Shown here piece after piece: positions 48,962 to 57,928 of a stretch of DNA of 64,000 nt. The stretch's first letter is position 1. Each line of letters opens with the position of its first letter. The stretch spans positions 3,906,001 to 3,970,000 of the forward strand of contig JAFKAC010000001.1 of NCBI GenBank assembly GCA_025766275.1. The letters are read 5' to 3'. The stretch is from Lactarius indigo (lineage: Eukaryota > Basidiomycota > Agaricomycetes > Russulales > Russulaceae). Position numbers and translations under genes: made by a program. The notes below the pieces were generated by a model. That model was not told the DNA's origin, ran no database searches, and worked only from the letters and a program-made list of their open reading frames with translations.

Positions 48962-50398
48962 ATGGCAACTGCTACAGTTACTCAAGAGGAGTTTCAACTC
49001 ACCACCGAAGCTCGAGATCAAATAGCCCTAGAAGAACAAAGACGCATTGCAGAAGAATCGCGAGCTAATCTAGCTCCCATCAATCCATACACCGGTCATC
49101 GAATGACTGACGACGACGTAGCCATCCATCGCGCCATTGGACCGGATGTAGCTGACCCTCCCAGTGGAGGAGGCGGACCTCCTAACGGCTTACCAGGAGA
49201 AGGAGGACCTCCGTCAAGAGGACCTGGGTTTGGAGGATTCCCCGGAGGATTCCCAGGAGGACCACCAGGAGGAGGACCTCCGGGAGGAGGATTACCAGGT
49301 GCAGGTCCTATTGTTCCAAGTAACAAATTAGCTGGTGAAGCGCCTACAGTATTTGATGGAGAACGTGCCAAAGTCGAAGCATTCCTCACTCAGTGGCACG
49401 TTTACTGGGGCATGAATGCAGACGAAGGCATTATGGCAACCCCATATCGACGCGCCCTACTCTTCCTTTCATATATCAAAGGCGTCAACGTCAGCGAATG
49501 GGTGCTGGCCATGCTCACCTGGCTTAACGGCCAGATACAAACAGGGATACCTCGAACAAGTGAAGGATTATGGAATGAAGTCACGCGCAGCTTTATGCAG
49601 CGCTTCCGCAACACCATGGAGCAGGAACAGGCACAATATGAGCTCAAAAAGGGAGTTAAAATGATCGGGGGCAATCTAGATGAGTATTGCACCCAATTCG
49701 AACAGTTAATACGTCGCGCTCAATATCGACTCGATGATCCTCAGACGTTGGATCTATTTGCAAGCGGTTTACCAAAGGACCTGTATGAAAAGGTCTATAC
49801 CCTCGACAATCCTCGCAACTACCGTGAATGGAAGGAAGCTGCGACAACCCGCCAACAACAATATCTTCACCTTAAGGCGGTGTTAAACAAAGGAGTGCCG
49901 CCAGGACAAGGACAAGGACGACAATGCCAACAACGACAATGGCAGGGACCGCCAAGAAGTTCTTGGCAACCAAGGAACCTGCCTCGGGATCCAAATGCCA
50001 TGGACACCTCCGCAGATCGAATCCGGGGGCGACTCACAGGAGCTGAAGATATACTCGCTCCTCGCCCCCCATATCGACCCAGGGGAGGATTCCTCCAGAG
50101 GGGAGGAGGACGCAACAACCAAAGGCCAGTCACATGTTATAATTGTGGAAAGGACGGACACATGGCCCGTGATTGCAGGCAACCACGAGGGGGACATCAA
50201 CCCCAAGCATCCACCAGTCGGTATATCGATACCGACTATCATCAACAAGAACCAGAAGTCGCTACCAGGGCGGTCCAAGACGTACCCCCTCAACAGTGCG
50301 CCAGCGACTGGCTAAATGGAGTAGCAGGAGAATCGGACGACGTAAAAGACATTATCCTCCAGCAATTGTGGAAAAAGGAGGGTTTTCAGGACGCCTGA
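48962..50398 (+). CDS. gag: Gag polyprotein of the chromovirus
   Basis: Forms the virus-like particle. The first ATG after the LTR in any frame is 48962 (MATATVTQEEFQLTTEARDQ), giving 478 residues. The same frame is open back to the LTR for another 180 codons with protein-like sequence, so a longer product from a non-ATG start is possible. A glycine/proline-rich stretch at about 49170-49310 precedes the capsid-like domain (PTVFDGERAKVEAFLTQWHV, GLWNEVTRSFMQRF, LDLFASGLPKDLYEKVYTL). A single zinc knuckle CYNCGKDGHMARDC lies at about 50133-50175. The end overlaps pol in the -1 frame. RNA binding by the knuckle is standard for the family. Confidence 0.9.
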   Translation: MATATVTQEEFQLTTEARDQIALEEQRRIAEESRANLAPINPYTGHRMTDDDVAIHRAIGPDVADPPSGGGGPPNGLPGEGGPPSRGPGFGGFPGGFPGGPPGGGPPGGGLPGAGPIVPSNKLAGEAPTVFDGERAKVEAFLTQWHVYWGMNADEGIMATPYRRALLFLSYIKGVNVSEWVLAMLTWLNGQIQTGIPRTSEGLWNEVTRSFMQRFRNTMEQEQAQYELKKGVKMIGGNLDEYCTQFEQLIRRAQYRLDDPQTLDLFASGLPKDLYEKVYTLDNPRNYREWKEAATTRQQQYLHLKAVLNKGVPPGQGQGRQCQQRQWQGPPRSSWQPRNLPRDPNAMDTSADRIRGRLTGAEDILAPRPPYRPRGGFLQRGGGRNNQRPVTCYNCGKDGHMARDCRQPRGGHQPQASTSRYIDTDYHQQEPEVATRAVQDVPPQQCASDWLNGVAGESDDVKDIILQQLWKKEGFQDA

Positions 50399-53300
50399 AC
50401 CCATCGGCCTGGGTGAGGGCAGTTAATTGTAACAGTGTAATCATGACTCGCTATCGTTCTATGAGAGTTCCAGTATCGATTTGCACCAGTTATGCAATGG
50501 CCGACATACGAGCATTAGTCGACTCGGGAGCAACTCATTGCTTCATAAAACCCTCCTTTGCAAAAAGGATGGGACTTGGGACAAAACTACTCGATGTCCC
50601 GAAGAAAATATGGAACATTGATAATACGGAGAATAAATCGGGACGTATCACTCACTACACCGACGTCGACGTCCAGACTAAAGGAATTCACAAGGAAATA
50701 AGATTCCTTGTTACAGATATCGGTAATGAAGACATCGTGTTAGGGTACCCTTGGCTCGCCATTTATGACCCACATATCAAATGGTCGCAAGCCGCCATCC
50801 ACGAAGACATGCTTCCCATCATTATTCACTCAATCAACCTCTATCCCAAAACAACAATTGCGGCAACTACTCTTCAAAACGACGATTATGAAGTTGTACA
50901 CTCTTGTGTTATCACCGACGAACAACGACAACAGTTCGAAGAAGGATGCCGAATTAGAGCCACCGCTACCGACCTCGCTATTGCTGCTCAACAATATACC
51001 ACTAAAGCTGAGTTACCCCCCGAGTACCGCGAATTTGAACGCCTCTTCAGCGAAGAAGCATCGGACAGGTTTCCACCCAGCAGGCCCTGGGATCATGCCA
51101 TTGAATTCAAACCAGGGACAGCTGACGCCATTGATTGCAAAATATACCCTATGACTCAGGAAGAAGACAAGAAACTACGCGAATGGATCGACGAACAGCT
51201 GAAAAAGGGGTACATACGACCCTCTAAGTCTCCATATGCGTCGTCCTTCTTTTTTATCAAAAAGAAGGATGGTAAGTTGCGACCTGTCCAGGATTACCGG
51301 AAAATCAACGCGGTCACTATTCGCAACCAGTACCCACTCCCTCTCATTTCCGACCTCATTACCGATCTCAGCAATGCCCACATCTACACCAAGCTCGATG
51401 TAAGATGGGGATACAACAACATACGCATCAAAGAGGGAGACGAGGAGAAAGCGGCGTTCAAAACACGATACGGATTATTCGAACCTACGGTGATGTTCTT
51501 CGGCTTGACCAACTCCCCAGCGACGTTCCAGACTATGATGAACTTCATCTTCAGGGACGTCATCGCAAAACATGAAAGGCGCGGCACAACTATTCGCGTT
51601 TACATGGACGACATCGGTATTGCTACAGGACTTAATCACTCCTTACCAGATCACATCGACGCAGTCAAAGACGTTCTCCGCGTATCCGCAGAGCATGACT
51701 TATATTACAAACTCGAGAAATGCCTCTTCCACTCCCCACGTATGGATTACCTGGGGGTAATCCTTGAAAAGGGGGTGACACGCATGGACCCTGTCAAAAT
51801 TTCGGGCATTAAAGACTGGCCAACACCAACCAAAGTTAAGGACGTCCGCTCTTTCCTTGGATTTTGCAATTTTTATCGACCCTTTATACGAGGATTTGCA
51901 ACCAAGGCACGACCACTTAACAAACTTACGCGCAAAGATACCGAATGGCACTGGGGGAACGAAGAAGAAAAGGTGTTCCAGGACCTCAAAACCCTCGTCA
52001 CCAGTGAACCCGTCCTAGCACACCCAGACCTTACACAGCAATTCGAACTAGAAGTCGACGCGTCCGGCTTCGCCACGGGTGCAGTCCTCCTTCAACGAAA
52101 AGCAGATGGCAAACGACACCCCATCGGGTATTACTCGTCCACCCTCAATGAAGCCGAACGAAATTATGACATCTACGACCTCGAACTCCTCGCAATTGTC
52201 AAAGCCTTTCGCCATTGGAGACCCCTCTTAGCGGGCTCCCCTCACAAGATCAAAGTGTTTTCCGACCATCTAAATCTGCAATATTGGAAATCACCACAAA
52301 AAATTAGTAGACGCGTGGCCAGGGAAGTACTCGAACTCTCGGAATACGACTTTGAGATTCATCACATTAAGGGAACTTCCAATGGACGCGCTGACGCACT
52401 ATCGCGGAGGCCAGATTACGACCAAGGAGAGAACGATAATGAAGGGATCACAGTGTTACCCGAAAGCGTCTTTGCACGTGCCACCACACTAGAAGAACCG
52501 CAACACCTTCATTGGAGACCCGAGATCCTGCCTGTGGAAATGACACCAGAACACCCCATCTACGAACAGGATATAGCTAAGTTGAAACCCTGGATCGACG
52601 CTCACAAACTAAAAGACATCGAAGGGACATGGTACAAAGACGGACACCGAGTAGTCACGGGCGGCATCCACGACAAGCGTACCATCATCGCCACTCATCA
52701 CGACTCCCCCGTCTATGGTCACCCTGGTATCAAACGTACTCTCCAACTCACTGAACGACATTACTGGTGGCCGCAAATGAAGAACGACGTAATGGACTAT
52801 GTCAAAGGTTGTGCGGAATGCCAGCGGCACAAAGTCAACCTCCGACCAATCAGAGCACCCCTACAACCTATTTATCCTAAACCGGAAGCACTACCATTTG
52901 AGACCATCGCAGTGGACTTTATTACCAAACTCCCTGTCTCCCGCGGTTATGACTCTATTCTCACGGTGACAGATCATGACTGCACTAAAGCCGCTATCTT
53001 CATCCCTTGTAATGAAGAAATAACGGCTGAAGGGACGGCTGCCCTGTACGTTTCTCACGTTTTCCCACGATTCGGACTCCCCTCGCGCGTTATCAGTGAC
53101 CGAGATCCCCGTTTTGCATCAAAATTCATGTGGGAGATATGTAAAATCCTTGGCATCAGCCAAAATATCTCAACCGCTTATCATCCCAGAACCGACGGCC
53201 AATCAGAGCGCACAAATCAGTGGCTGGAACAATATCTCCGCTTCTGGGTCAATGAACGACAAGACGATTGGGTCCGTTATCTGCCTATGGCGGAATTCAC

Positions 53301-54009
53301 GCATAACAATTGGCCTAATGAGACCACACAGGAGTCTCCTTTCTTTCTCTTGTCCGGGTTCAATCCTCGCGCTGATTGGACCGATAGGCCGTCCCCTATC
53401 CCACAAGTATCTCTGAGACTAGACCAATTCAAGCAAGCGCGACAACGCGCTTTCTCTTGCATGCTCCGGGCGCAAAAGTCATGGGTCAAGCACAAAGATA
53501 CGCCTAGATTCAAGGAAGGAGACCTCGTGTGGCTTGAAGGACGCCACTTACGCACTCATCAACCAACTGCAAAACTAGCCGCAAAACACCATGGACCATT
53601 TAAGGTCATCCAGGTGATGTCCCCAGTCAACTATCGCCTGGAACTTCCCACGCAGTGGAGCATCCATGACGTGTTCCACATAGATCTTCTCACACCTTAT
53701 CGCGAGACACCCACGCACGGACCAAACTATCAGCGCCCACCACCTGATTTGGTCGATAACGAAGAAGAATACGAAGTCGAGAAGATTCTAGACTCTCGGC
53801 GATTCGGCAGAAGACGTCGGCTCCAGTACCTTGTCAAATGGAAGGGATATCCGGACTCCGACAATCAATGGATAGATAAGGATGACGTGTTTGCCAATGA
53901 AGCCGTTCGGGATTTCAAAAATTCCAACCCCGACAGGGAAACGCATATAAGGAGGACTCTCTGTCGTGATAAGTCCCCATCTCCCATTCACCCCATGTCC
54001 TCTACTTGA
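50380..54009 (+). CDS. pol: Pol polyprotein (protease, RT, RNase H, integrase, chromodomain)
   Basis: The frame is open from 50173 and lies at -1 relative to gag. Expression may use frameshifting at 50380-50386 or the ATG at 50443. Aspartic protease motif VDSGAT at about 50518. Reverse transcriptase: FFFIKKKDGKLRPVQDYRKI, then YMDD at 51601-51612. RNase H: ELEVDASGFATGAVLLQ at about 52045. Integrase zinc finger with paired His (YGHPGIKRTLQLTERHY) and CAECQ at about 52700-52825; core aspartates in VDFITKL (about 52915) and ISDRDPRF (about 53095), glutamate in TDGQSERTNQ (about 53200). Chromodomain at about 53765-53930 (EVEKILDSRR, LVKWKGYPDSDNQW), which in relatives directs insertion to marked chromatin. 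No stop or missing catalytic residue was seen. Stop TGA at 54007-54009 is followed by further open sequence in the same frame. Confidence 0.93.
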   Translation, partial: GFSGRLNPSAWVRAVNCNSVIMTRYRSMRVPVSICTSYAMADIRALVDSGATHCFIKPSFAKRMGLGTKLLDVPKKIWNIDNTENKSGRITHYTDVDVQTKGIHKEIRFLVTDIGNEDIVLGYPWLAIYDPHIKWSQAAIHEDMLPIIIHSINLYPKTTIAATTLQNDDYEVVHSCVITDEQRQQFEEGCRIRATATDLAIAAQQYTTKAELPPEYREFERLFSEEASDRFPPSRPWDHAIEFKPGTADAIDCKIYPMTQEEDKKLREWIDEQLKKGYIRPSKSPYASSFFFIKKKDGKLRPVQDYRKINAVTIRNQYPLPLISDLITDLSNAHIYTKLDVRWGYNNIRIKEGDEEKAAFKTRYGLFEPTVMFFGLTNSPATFQTMMNFIFRDVIAKHERRGTTIRVYMDDIGIATGLNHSLPDHIDAVKDVLRVSAEHDLYYKLEKCLFHSPRMDYLGVILEKGVTRMDPVKISGIKDWPTPTKVKDVRSFLGFCNFYRPFIRGFATKARPLNKLTRKDTEWHWGNEEEKVFQDLKTLVTSEPVLAHPDLTQQFELEVDASGFATGAVLLQRKADGKRHPIGYYSSTLNEAERNYDIYDLELLAIVKAFRHWRPLLAGSPHKIKVFSDHLNLQYWKSPQKISRRVAREVLELSEYDFEIHHIKGTSNGRADALSRRPDYDQGENDNEGITVLPESVFARATTLEEPQHLHWRPEILPVEMTPEHPIYEQDIAKLKPWIDAHKLKDIEGTWYKDGHRVVTGGIHDKRTIIATHHDSPVYGHPGIKRTLQLTERHYWWPQMKNDVMDYVKGCAECQRHKVNLRPIRAPLQPIYPKPEALPFETIAVDFITKLPVSRGYDSILTVTDHDCTKAAIFIPCNEEITAEGTAALYVSHVFPRFGLPSRVISDRDPRFASKFMWEICKILGISQNISTAYHPRTDGQSERTNQWLEQYLRFWVNERQDDWVRYLPMAEFTHNNWPNETTQESPFFLLSGFNPRADWTDRPSPIPQVSLRLDQFKQARQRAFSCMLRAQKSWVKHKDTPRFKEGDLVWLEGRHLRTHQPTAKLAAKHHGPFKVIQVMSPVNYRLELPTQWSIHDVFHIDLLTPYRETPTHGPNYQRPPPDLVDNEEEYEVEKILDSRRFGRRRRLQYLVKWKGYPDSDNQWIDKDDVFANEAVRDFKNSNPDRETHIRRTLCRDKSPSPIHPMSST

Positions 54010-54013
54010 CGCA

Positions 54014-54814
54014 ATGACCAGCTCGCACTCCTCTCTACCCTCGTCAATGACTCCTCTGCCACACTCGTCAACCCCGACTCCACCAACAACACCGCAACCG
54101 CTGGAGCTACAGATGGAAGCCGTACCTCCATGCAGCATGAGGAAGACGGCCCTATCACTAGCGAAGAACTGCACCAGACATTGCAACGATTCCCTGTGCC
54201 CATACAGGGAACTCTCGACGACGATCCAGCAGCAACTCAACCAGCACCTCCGCCAATGTACGCCCTCACAAACCCCAACACCGGTGAGCCCGAAGTCTTC
54301 CTCACGGAAGACGAACTCTTTCGGCTTCAAGCAGCTGTCCCACGCGGTGCAACCACCCGACGCCATGAAGAAGTACGAACAAGAATGGAAGGAGACGGCG
54401 GCGCGGTGGCAGCGGGAGCAACTGCATATCGCCGCCTGCCGACGACAAATGATGAAAGAGCGGAGGGAGTACTGGACGAAGATGAGGATGAAGACGAGCT
54501 TGGAGACCATTACCCCATCAGGCATGCATTCCTTAACCATGAATTCTACGCTGAAGATCCAGCCGCCACTCCCTACCTCATCGATGCAGCGGGGGGGCCT
54601 TTACACCGAGGACGAGTCGCCGTGGCACAAGTGGCTCGTTATACACCAATGGGAGAACGAGACCCAGCAACCAGGGTTGTCGTCCCTGAAGGGTTCCGGG
54701 TCAATAGAGGACCCGATTACATTCCGTTCCCGATCAAACTCCCCAACGGACCAACGATACAAGCATCCCACGTACAGGTTATCCGAGGAGGAGACCCCTT
54801 CGTACTCGGATTAG
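54014..54814 (+). CDS. chromovirus third reading frame, version a (266 codons)
   Basis: Begins with an ATG 4 nt after the pol stop (MTSSHSSLPSSMTPLPHSST) and runs to 54814. N-terminal part is Ser/Pro/Thr-rich. The middle is charged and likely helical (MKKYEQEWKETAARWQREQ, MMKERREYWTKMRM). The end reads DESPWHKWLVIHQWENE and YRLSEEETPSYSD. Function unknown. It overlaps version b over 54130-54814 in another frame, and a 250-codon chance frame exists on the opposite strand in the same place, so low stop density here is partly compositional. Position right behind pol favours a real gene. Confidence 0.5.
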   Translation: MTSSHSSLPSSMTPLPHSSTPTPPTTPQPLELQMEAVPPCSMRKTALSLAKNCTRHCNDSLCPYRELSTTIQQQLNQHLRQCTPSQTPTPVSPKSSSRKTNSFGFKQLSHAVQPPDAMKKYEQEWKETAARWQREQLHIAACRRQMMKERREYWTKMRMKTSLETITPSGMHSLTMNSTLKIQPPLPTSSMQRGGLYTEDESPWHKWLVIHQWENETQQPGLSSLKGSGSIEDPITFRSRSNSPTDQRYKHPTYRLSEEETPSYSD

Positions 54815-54987
54815 CTCCGGGGTCAGGTTTCCTTTATGGTAAACCCCTCTATGCCACTCCGCATCTCCTGAAGAACAACCGCGCCTTTATACCCCACGAG
54901 GAGTATTTCATGCTCTGCGACCGACACCCCACAGACCTACTACTAATGCGCATTGGAGATGTTACTCTCACTCAGGAACTGCGCTGA
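54130..54987 (+). CDS. chromovirus third reading frame, version b (285 codons, pol frame)
   Basis: Same frame as pol, separated from it by the TGA at 54007-54009; the interval 54010-54129 is open. It reads MQHEEDGPITSEELHQTLQR, ALTNPNTGEPEVFLTEDELF, an acidic run (DEDEDEDELGDHY) and a hydrophobic/polar pattern like a folded domain (IPFPIKLPNGPTIQASHVQV, YATPHLLKNNRAFIPHEEYF). A second TGA at 54985-54987 is again followed by 59 open codons (LEKQIRQLNLEREMVV, coiled-coil-like) to a TAG at 55165-55167. Function unknown. Either this or version a, or both, may be translated. Confidence 0.5.
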   Translation: MQHEEDGPITSEELHQTLQRFPVPIQGTLDDDPAATQPAPPPMYALTNPNTGEPEVFLTEDELFRLQAAVPRGATTRRHEEVRTRMEGDGGAVAAGATAYRRLPTTNDERAEGVLDEDEDEDELGDHYPIRHAFLNHEFYAEDPAATPYLIDAAGGPLHRGRVAVAQVARYTPMGERDPATRVVVPEGFRVNRGPDYIPFPIKLPNGPTIQASHVQVIRGGDPFVLGLAPGSGFLYGKPLYATPHLLKNNRAFIPHEEYFMLCDRHPTDLLLMRIGDVTLTQELR

Positions 54988-55186
54988 TTCCGGCAGTTCG
55001 CCTTCGCCGAAGAACAACTGGAGAAGCAGATAAGGCAGCTGAATCTGGAAAGGGAGATGGTGGTTCAGGACAAAAAGGACAGTCTTTATCGTCTCGAATG
55101 GGCTAACATATTGGAACGCATGGAGGATGAAGCAGAACAAATGAGAAAGGAATCGCAGGCAGATTAGTGAGGTGGGCCTCACTCCT

Positions 55187-55200
55187 AAAAAAGGGGGTGA
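55187..55200 (+). promoter_or_regulatory. polypurine tract
   Basis: AAAAAAGGGGGTGA directly abuts the 3' LTR, the expected primer for plus-strand DNA synthesis. Confidence 0.8.
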
Positions 55201-55702
55201 TGTTACGGTACAGACTCAAGGACTCAATGACTCATGACCGGTTATGACTACGGTCCGGTATCAGTATTAGTCATGGACTCTTACATTGCATCAGTCAGCA
55301 CGGTAGTTCACATGTGATTGTGGCTTGTGTATGACTTGTTCCTAGGATAGCTGTACTAGGGTTCGAGCTAGTTACGCTATTGGTTACTTACTGTTCTAGC
55401 GGCGCTTTAAAGCCCACGCGTATTTGTATAAGTAGTCGACTCAGAAGACCAAGAGTCCCCATCTTGGTCTTCTTCAAATCCACCACTTGCTTCGTCTGCT
55501 GCTTACCTTAGTCTCCGACTAAGCGTGCTTCCACTTCGGTTCACCAAGGAACCGTCTTCTTCATCTTCAGGTGCAGCGTGTGCCAGTGTGCCCCTGTTCA
55601 CCTTGCGTTGGGTTGACGCATGGTCCCCATTCGCCTAAATTCCGCTAAGTCGATTACGCCTTTCTCAAGTCCAAGTCGGACCAACGCCGGTGGAGCGTAA
55701 CA
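55201..55702 (+). repeat. 3' LTR
   Basis: 502 bp, matching 47918-48419 with one visible difference. Followed by the CTCAA target duplication. Confidence 0.95.
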
Positions 55703-56105
55703 CTCAATGCTTGAAACCTTTATTCGGAGCCATGGTCATGAATGTATTTTTCTGCCTAAATTTCACTGTGAACTGAATCCAATCGAAATGGTGAGTGTTC
55801 CCTCAGTATATATTGCAGTAAATGGACTTGGATCATGATCTTATTTAGTATTGGGGCTGGTGCAAGTATCGCTATCGTGAACTCGAGAAAAAGAATTTCC
55901 AAGTTGCCAAGGATGGTGTCAGGCAGTATCTCGAAGCATGTCCCACTGATGTCATCCGCCGTTTTATCAATCGCTCTTGGCGATTCATGAGTGCATATCG
56001 ACTTGGATTAACTGGAAAGGCTGCTGCATGGGCTGTTTGCAAACAAAGGCAGCACCACCAAGTCTCTGAGAGGGCAATGATGTCGATTGAGGCTGTCCTT
56101 AATTA
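55703..56105 (+). pseudogene. DDE transposase, 3' part
   Basis: Continues the transposase after the retroelement: LETFIRSHGHECIFLPKFHC, then ELNPIEM with the third catalytic glutamate. An intron (donor at about 55790, acceptor TTTAG at about 55849) leads to YWGWCKYRYRELEKKNFQ, ACPTDVIRRFINRSWRFMSA and a stop near 56105 after SIEAVLN. Joining at the CTCAA duplication restores the reading frame, showing that the retroelement landed in a continuous gene. Confidence 0.85.
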
Positions 56106-56306
56106 ATTCTTTGTTCTGTTTGTTCTGTAGACCCAAAATATGTGACTTTTGTTGACTTTCATTCCCTCAAATTCCCTCAAAAATTTGGCGTCACAAAAAA
56201 ACCACACAAGTAACTTAAGAACCACGTTTTTGGACTATTTCAGCCCGTCCGAGTTCAGATCTGACATTAGTTTTCTCTAGAAAAATCTGGTTGCTGAGAT
56301 AACCAG

Positions 56307-56333
56307 TTTGATGACTTTGCTTGTCCGCAACTG
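56307..56333 (-). repeat. right terminal inverted repeat of the DNA transposon
   Basis: 27 bp, reverse complement of 45477-45503, followed by TA. Confidence 0.92.
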
Positions 56334-56335
56334 TA

Positions 56336-57928
56336 GTCCCATATACACCAAGCTGTTTTACAAACAAACCGTCCTCCCCAACGCATCACGAGCGTGCCAC
56401 CATCGTCTGCTCCCACCCAGGCACCGAAACCGACAGTCGCTTTCGTTGGTTCGGCCGCACAGTCCTATCGTCCAGCGCCAGCGCCGGCACGCTGGCGGAT
56501 GCACATACTACTGGCTGGTACGTTCCCAGCCTTTCCGATGACGTGGGTCCCGATGCATGCACGTTCCACGACAAGCCATCGAGATCCGTAAACTCCGTTT
56601 TTACGCCCACGAACGATCGGCGAAGTAGTGCCCATTGAGCCTATGAGGGGGGGGGGGATAGCGTCAGTCAGGTAATAGGGGTGGTTGTGCATGGGTGGGT
56701 GGCCCACTGGTGTAGTGACGAGCGCCGCCTGGTCCTCGCGATGCTCTGCAGCTTCGTTTGCGCGTAGACGCGCCGCGCGCGCACGCGCACGCGGTGTTGT
56801 CAAGTCGTGCTGGATGGGCAGAGACCGGCACGTTGGTGTTGACGCGGAACTCGGAATGTATCCTGGCGCGTGTGTCCGCGGCGCTCTCGGGGTCGACGCT
56901 GACATCATCAGTGCGAGTGTGGATGGTGCGAAGGATGTACAGGCGATGTCCGGCGACATTCTACTAGACCAGAATAGTGATGACGAATGATCAGGAGGAA
57001 GGATAGGAGAGTGGCAGGTGGATTTTTATATAACAGGGTAAGTTGGTAATTTTATTTCGTTGTGGTTATTTGTTCGGGAAATGAATGTTGTGGCTCTCTG
57101 TGGCGGAGCAGGACGTGCAAGTAGCGTGAGTGTAGCGTGTGTGATAGAAAATTTGGCGCCAGGCGAGAAGATCGACTCGAACGACGCGGGCCCTTGTTCT
57201 CTGTATTCGAACATCGCAGTGCCGCCTGGGAAAGCCAGAATTTCAACCCGGGGCTATTCCATGCATTCCAACCCACCTCGTGAGAAAGACTGTGCAATAA
57301 AGACAAACAGGATAGCTATCAAAGCCCGAGTTGCAAAGGTGAAGTAAGATGGAGGAAGGACCGGCGAAGCGTTGATTCGCACGAACAATGAGAGGCACAG
57401 ACCGTACCCATGCGTCGGGCCCACGACGAGAGATATCAAATCAAATCCGTTCGCTTCAGCGTCATGATGCAACAGGCGACCGATAACAGTTCGTTCCAAG
57501 CCCCCACGAAGTATGATATATGACTCCGCGCACAGACACGCACAGCAGAGCGACGGACACCAATCTAGAATCACTTGCGAGCAAAGCCCCAGATCTGATA
57601 AGCGCTTGAAACAGCCCGAGAGGTCCACCGAGCCGAGACTCATCTTTCGCGAGCGGAACACCGCTTGTCCCAGCGATGGACTGGCTAAATGGCGCTCTGA
57701 AAAGTCGATAATTTGAAATTTGATTGTATGCCGCTGGAATGACCCCACGCGGATCATACAGTTTTCCCGGCCGAACTCAATTCTCAGCATAACATCACGA
57801 CCCAACTCGAGCGTCGTACGTCGCTGCACGTGGACCAGCCGTAGTTGATTGACAGGTATTTGCGAAATACGAATGTGCCAATGAAACCGCGGCGTCCAAA
57901 AATACAAGACAAAGGATAAATGTACATT
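56336..57928. other. no firmly supported gene; weak coding hints on the minus strand
   Basis: Frames at 56465-56959 and 57254-57907 (both minus) are open but carry no recognised domain. The second ends in a hydrophobic stretch (TRALIAILFVFIAQSF). No splice chain links them. A G-run lies at 56647-56658. Confidence 0.35.

Larger units (their letters stand above)
47918..55702 (+). mobile_element. Ty3/gypsy chromovirus LTR retrotransposon, 7785 bp
   Basis: Bounded by two 502-bp LTRs that start TGTTACGG and end CGTAACA. The insertion duplicated CTCAA (47913-47917 and 55703-55707). Order of parts: LTR, self-complementary primer site, gag with one zinc knuckle, pol with protease, reverse transcriptase, RNase H, integrase and chromodomain, extra 3' frames, polypurine tract, LTR. 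Integrase after RNase H plus a chromodomain places it among chromoviruses. All catalytic motifs are present and the LTRs differ at one visible position, so it may be active. Confidence 0.95.
45477..56333 (+). mobile_element. Tc1/mariner-type DNA transposon, split by an LTR retrotransposon
   Basis: Perfect 27-bp terminal inverted repeats at 45477-45503 and 56307-56333, both beginning CAGTTGCGGACAAG at the outer end. Both are flanked by TA (45475-45476 and 56334-56335), the target duplication of this superfamily. Without the inserted retroelement and its 5-bp duplication the element is about 3.07 kb with one transposase gene. The matching ends suggest fairly recent movement. Confidence 0.9.

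Noticed and set aside
53788..54540. 250-codon open frame on the minus strand inside the chromovirus
   Set aside because: It lies antisense to the chromodomain and third-frame region, begins and ends at no functional landmark, and shows no domain. It is best explained by low stop density of this composition.
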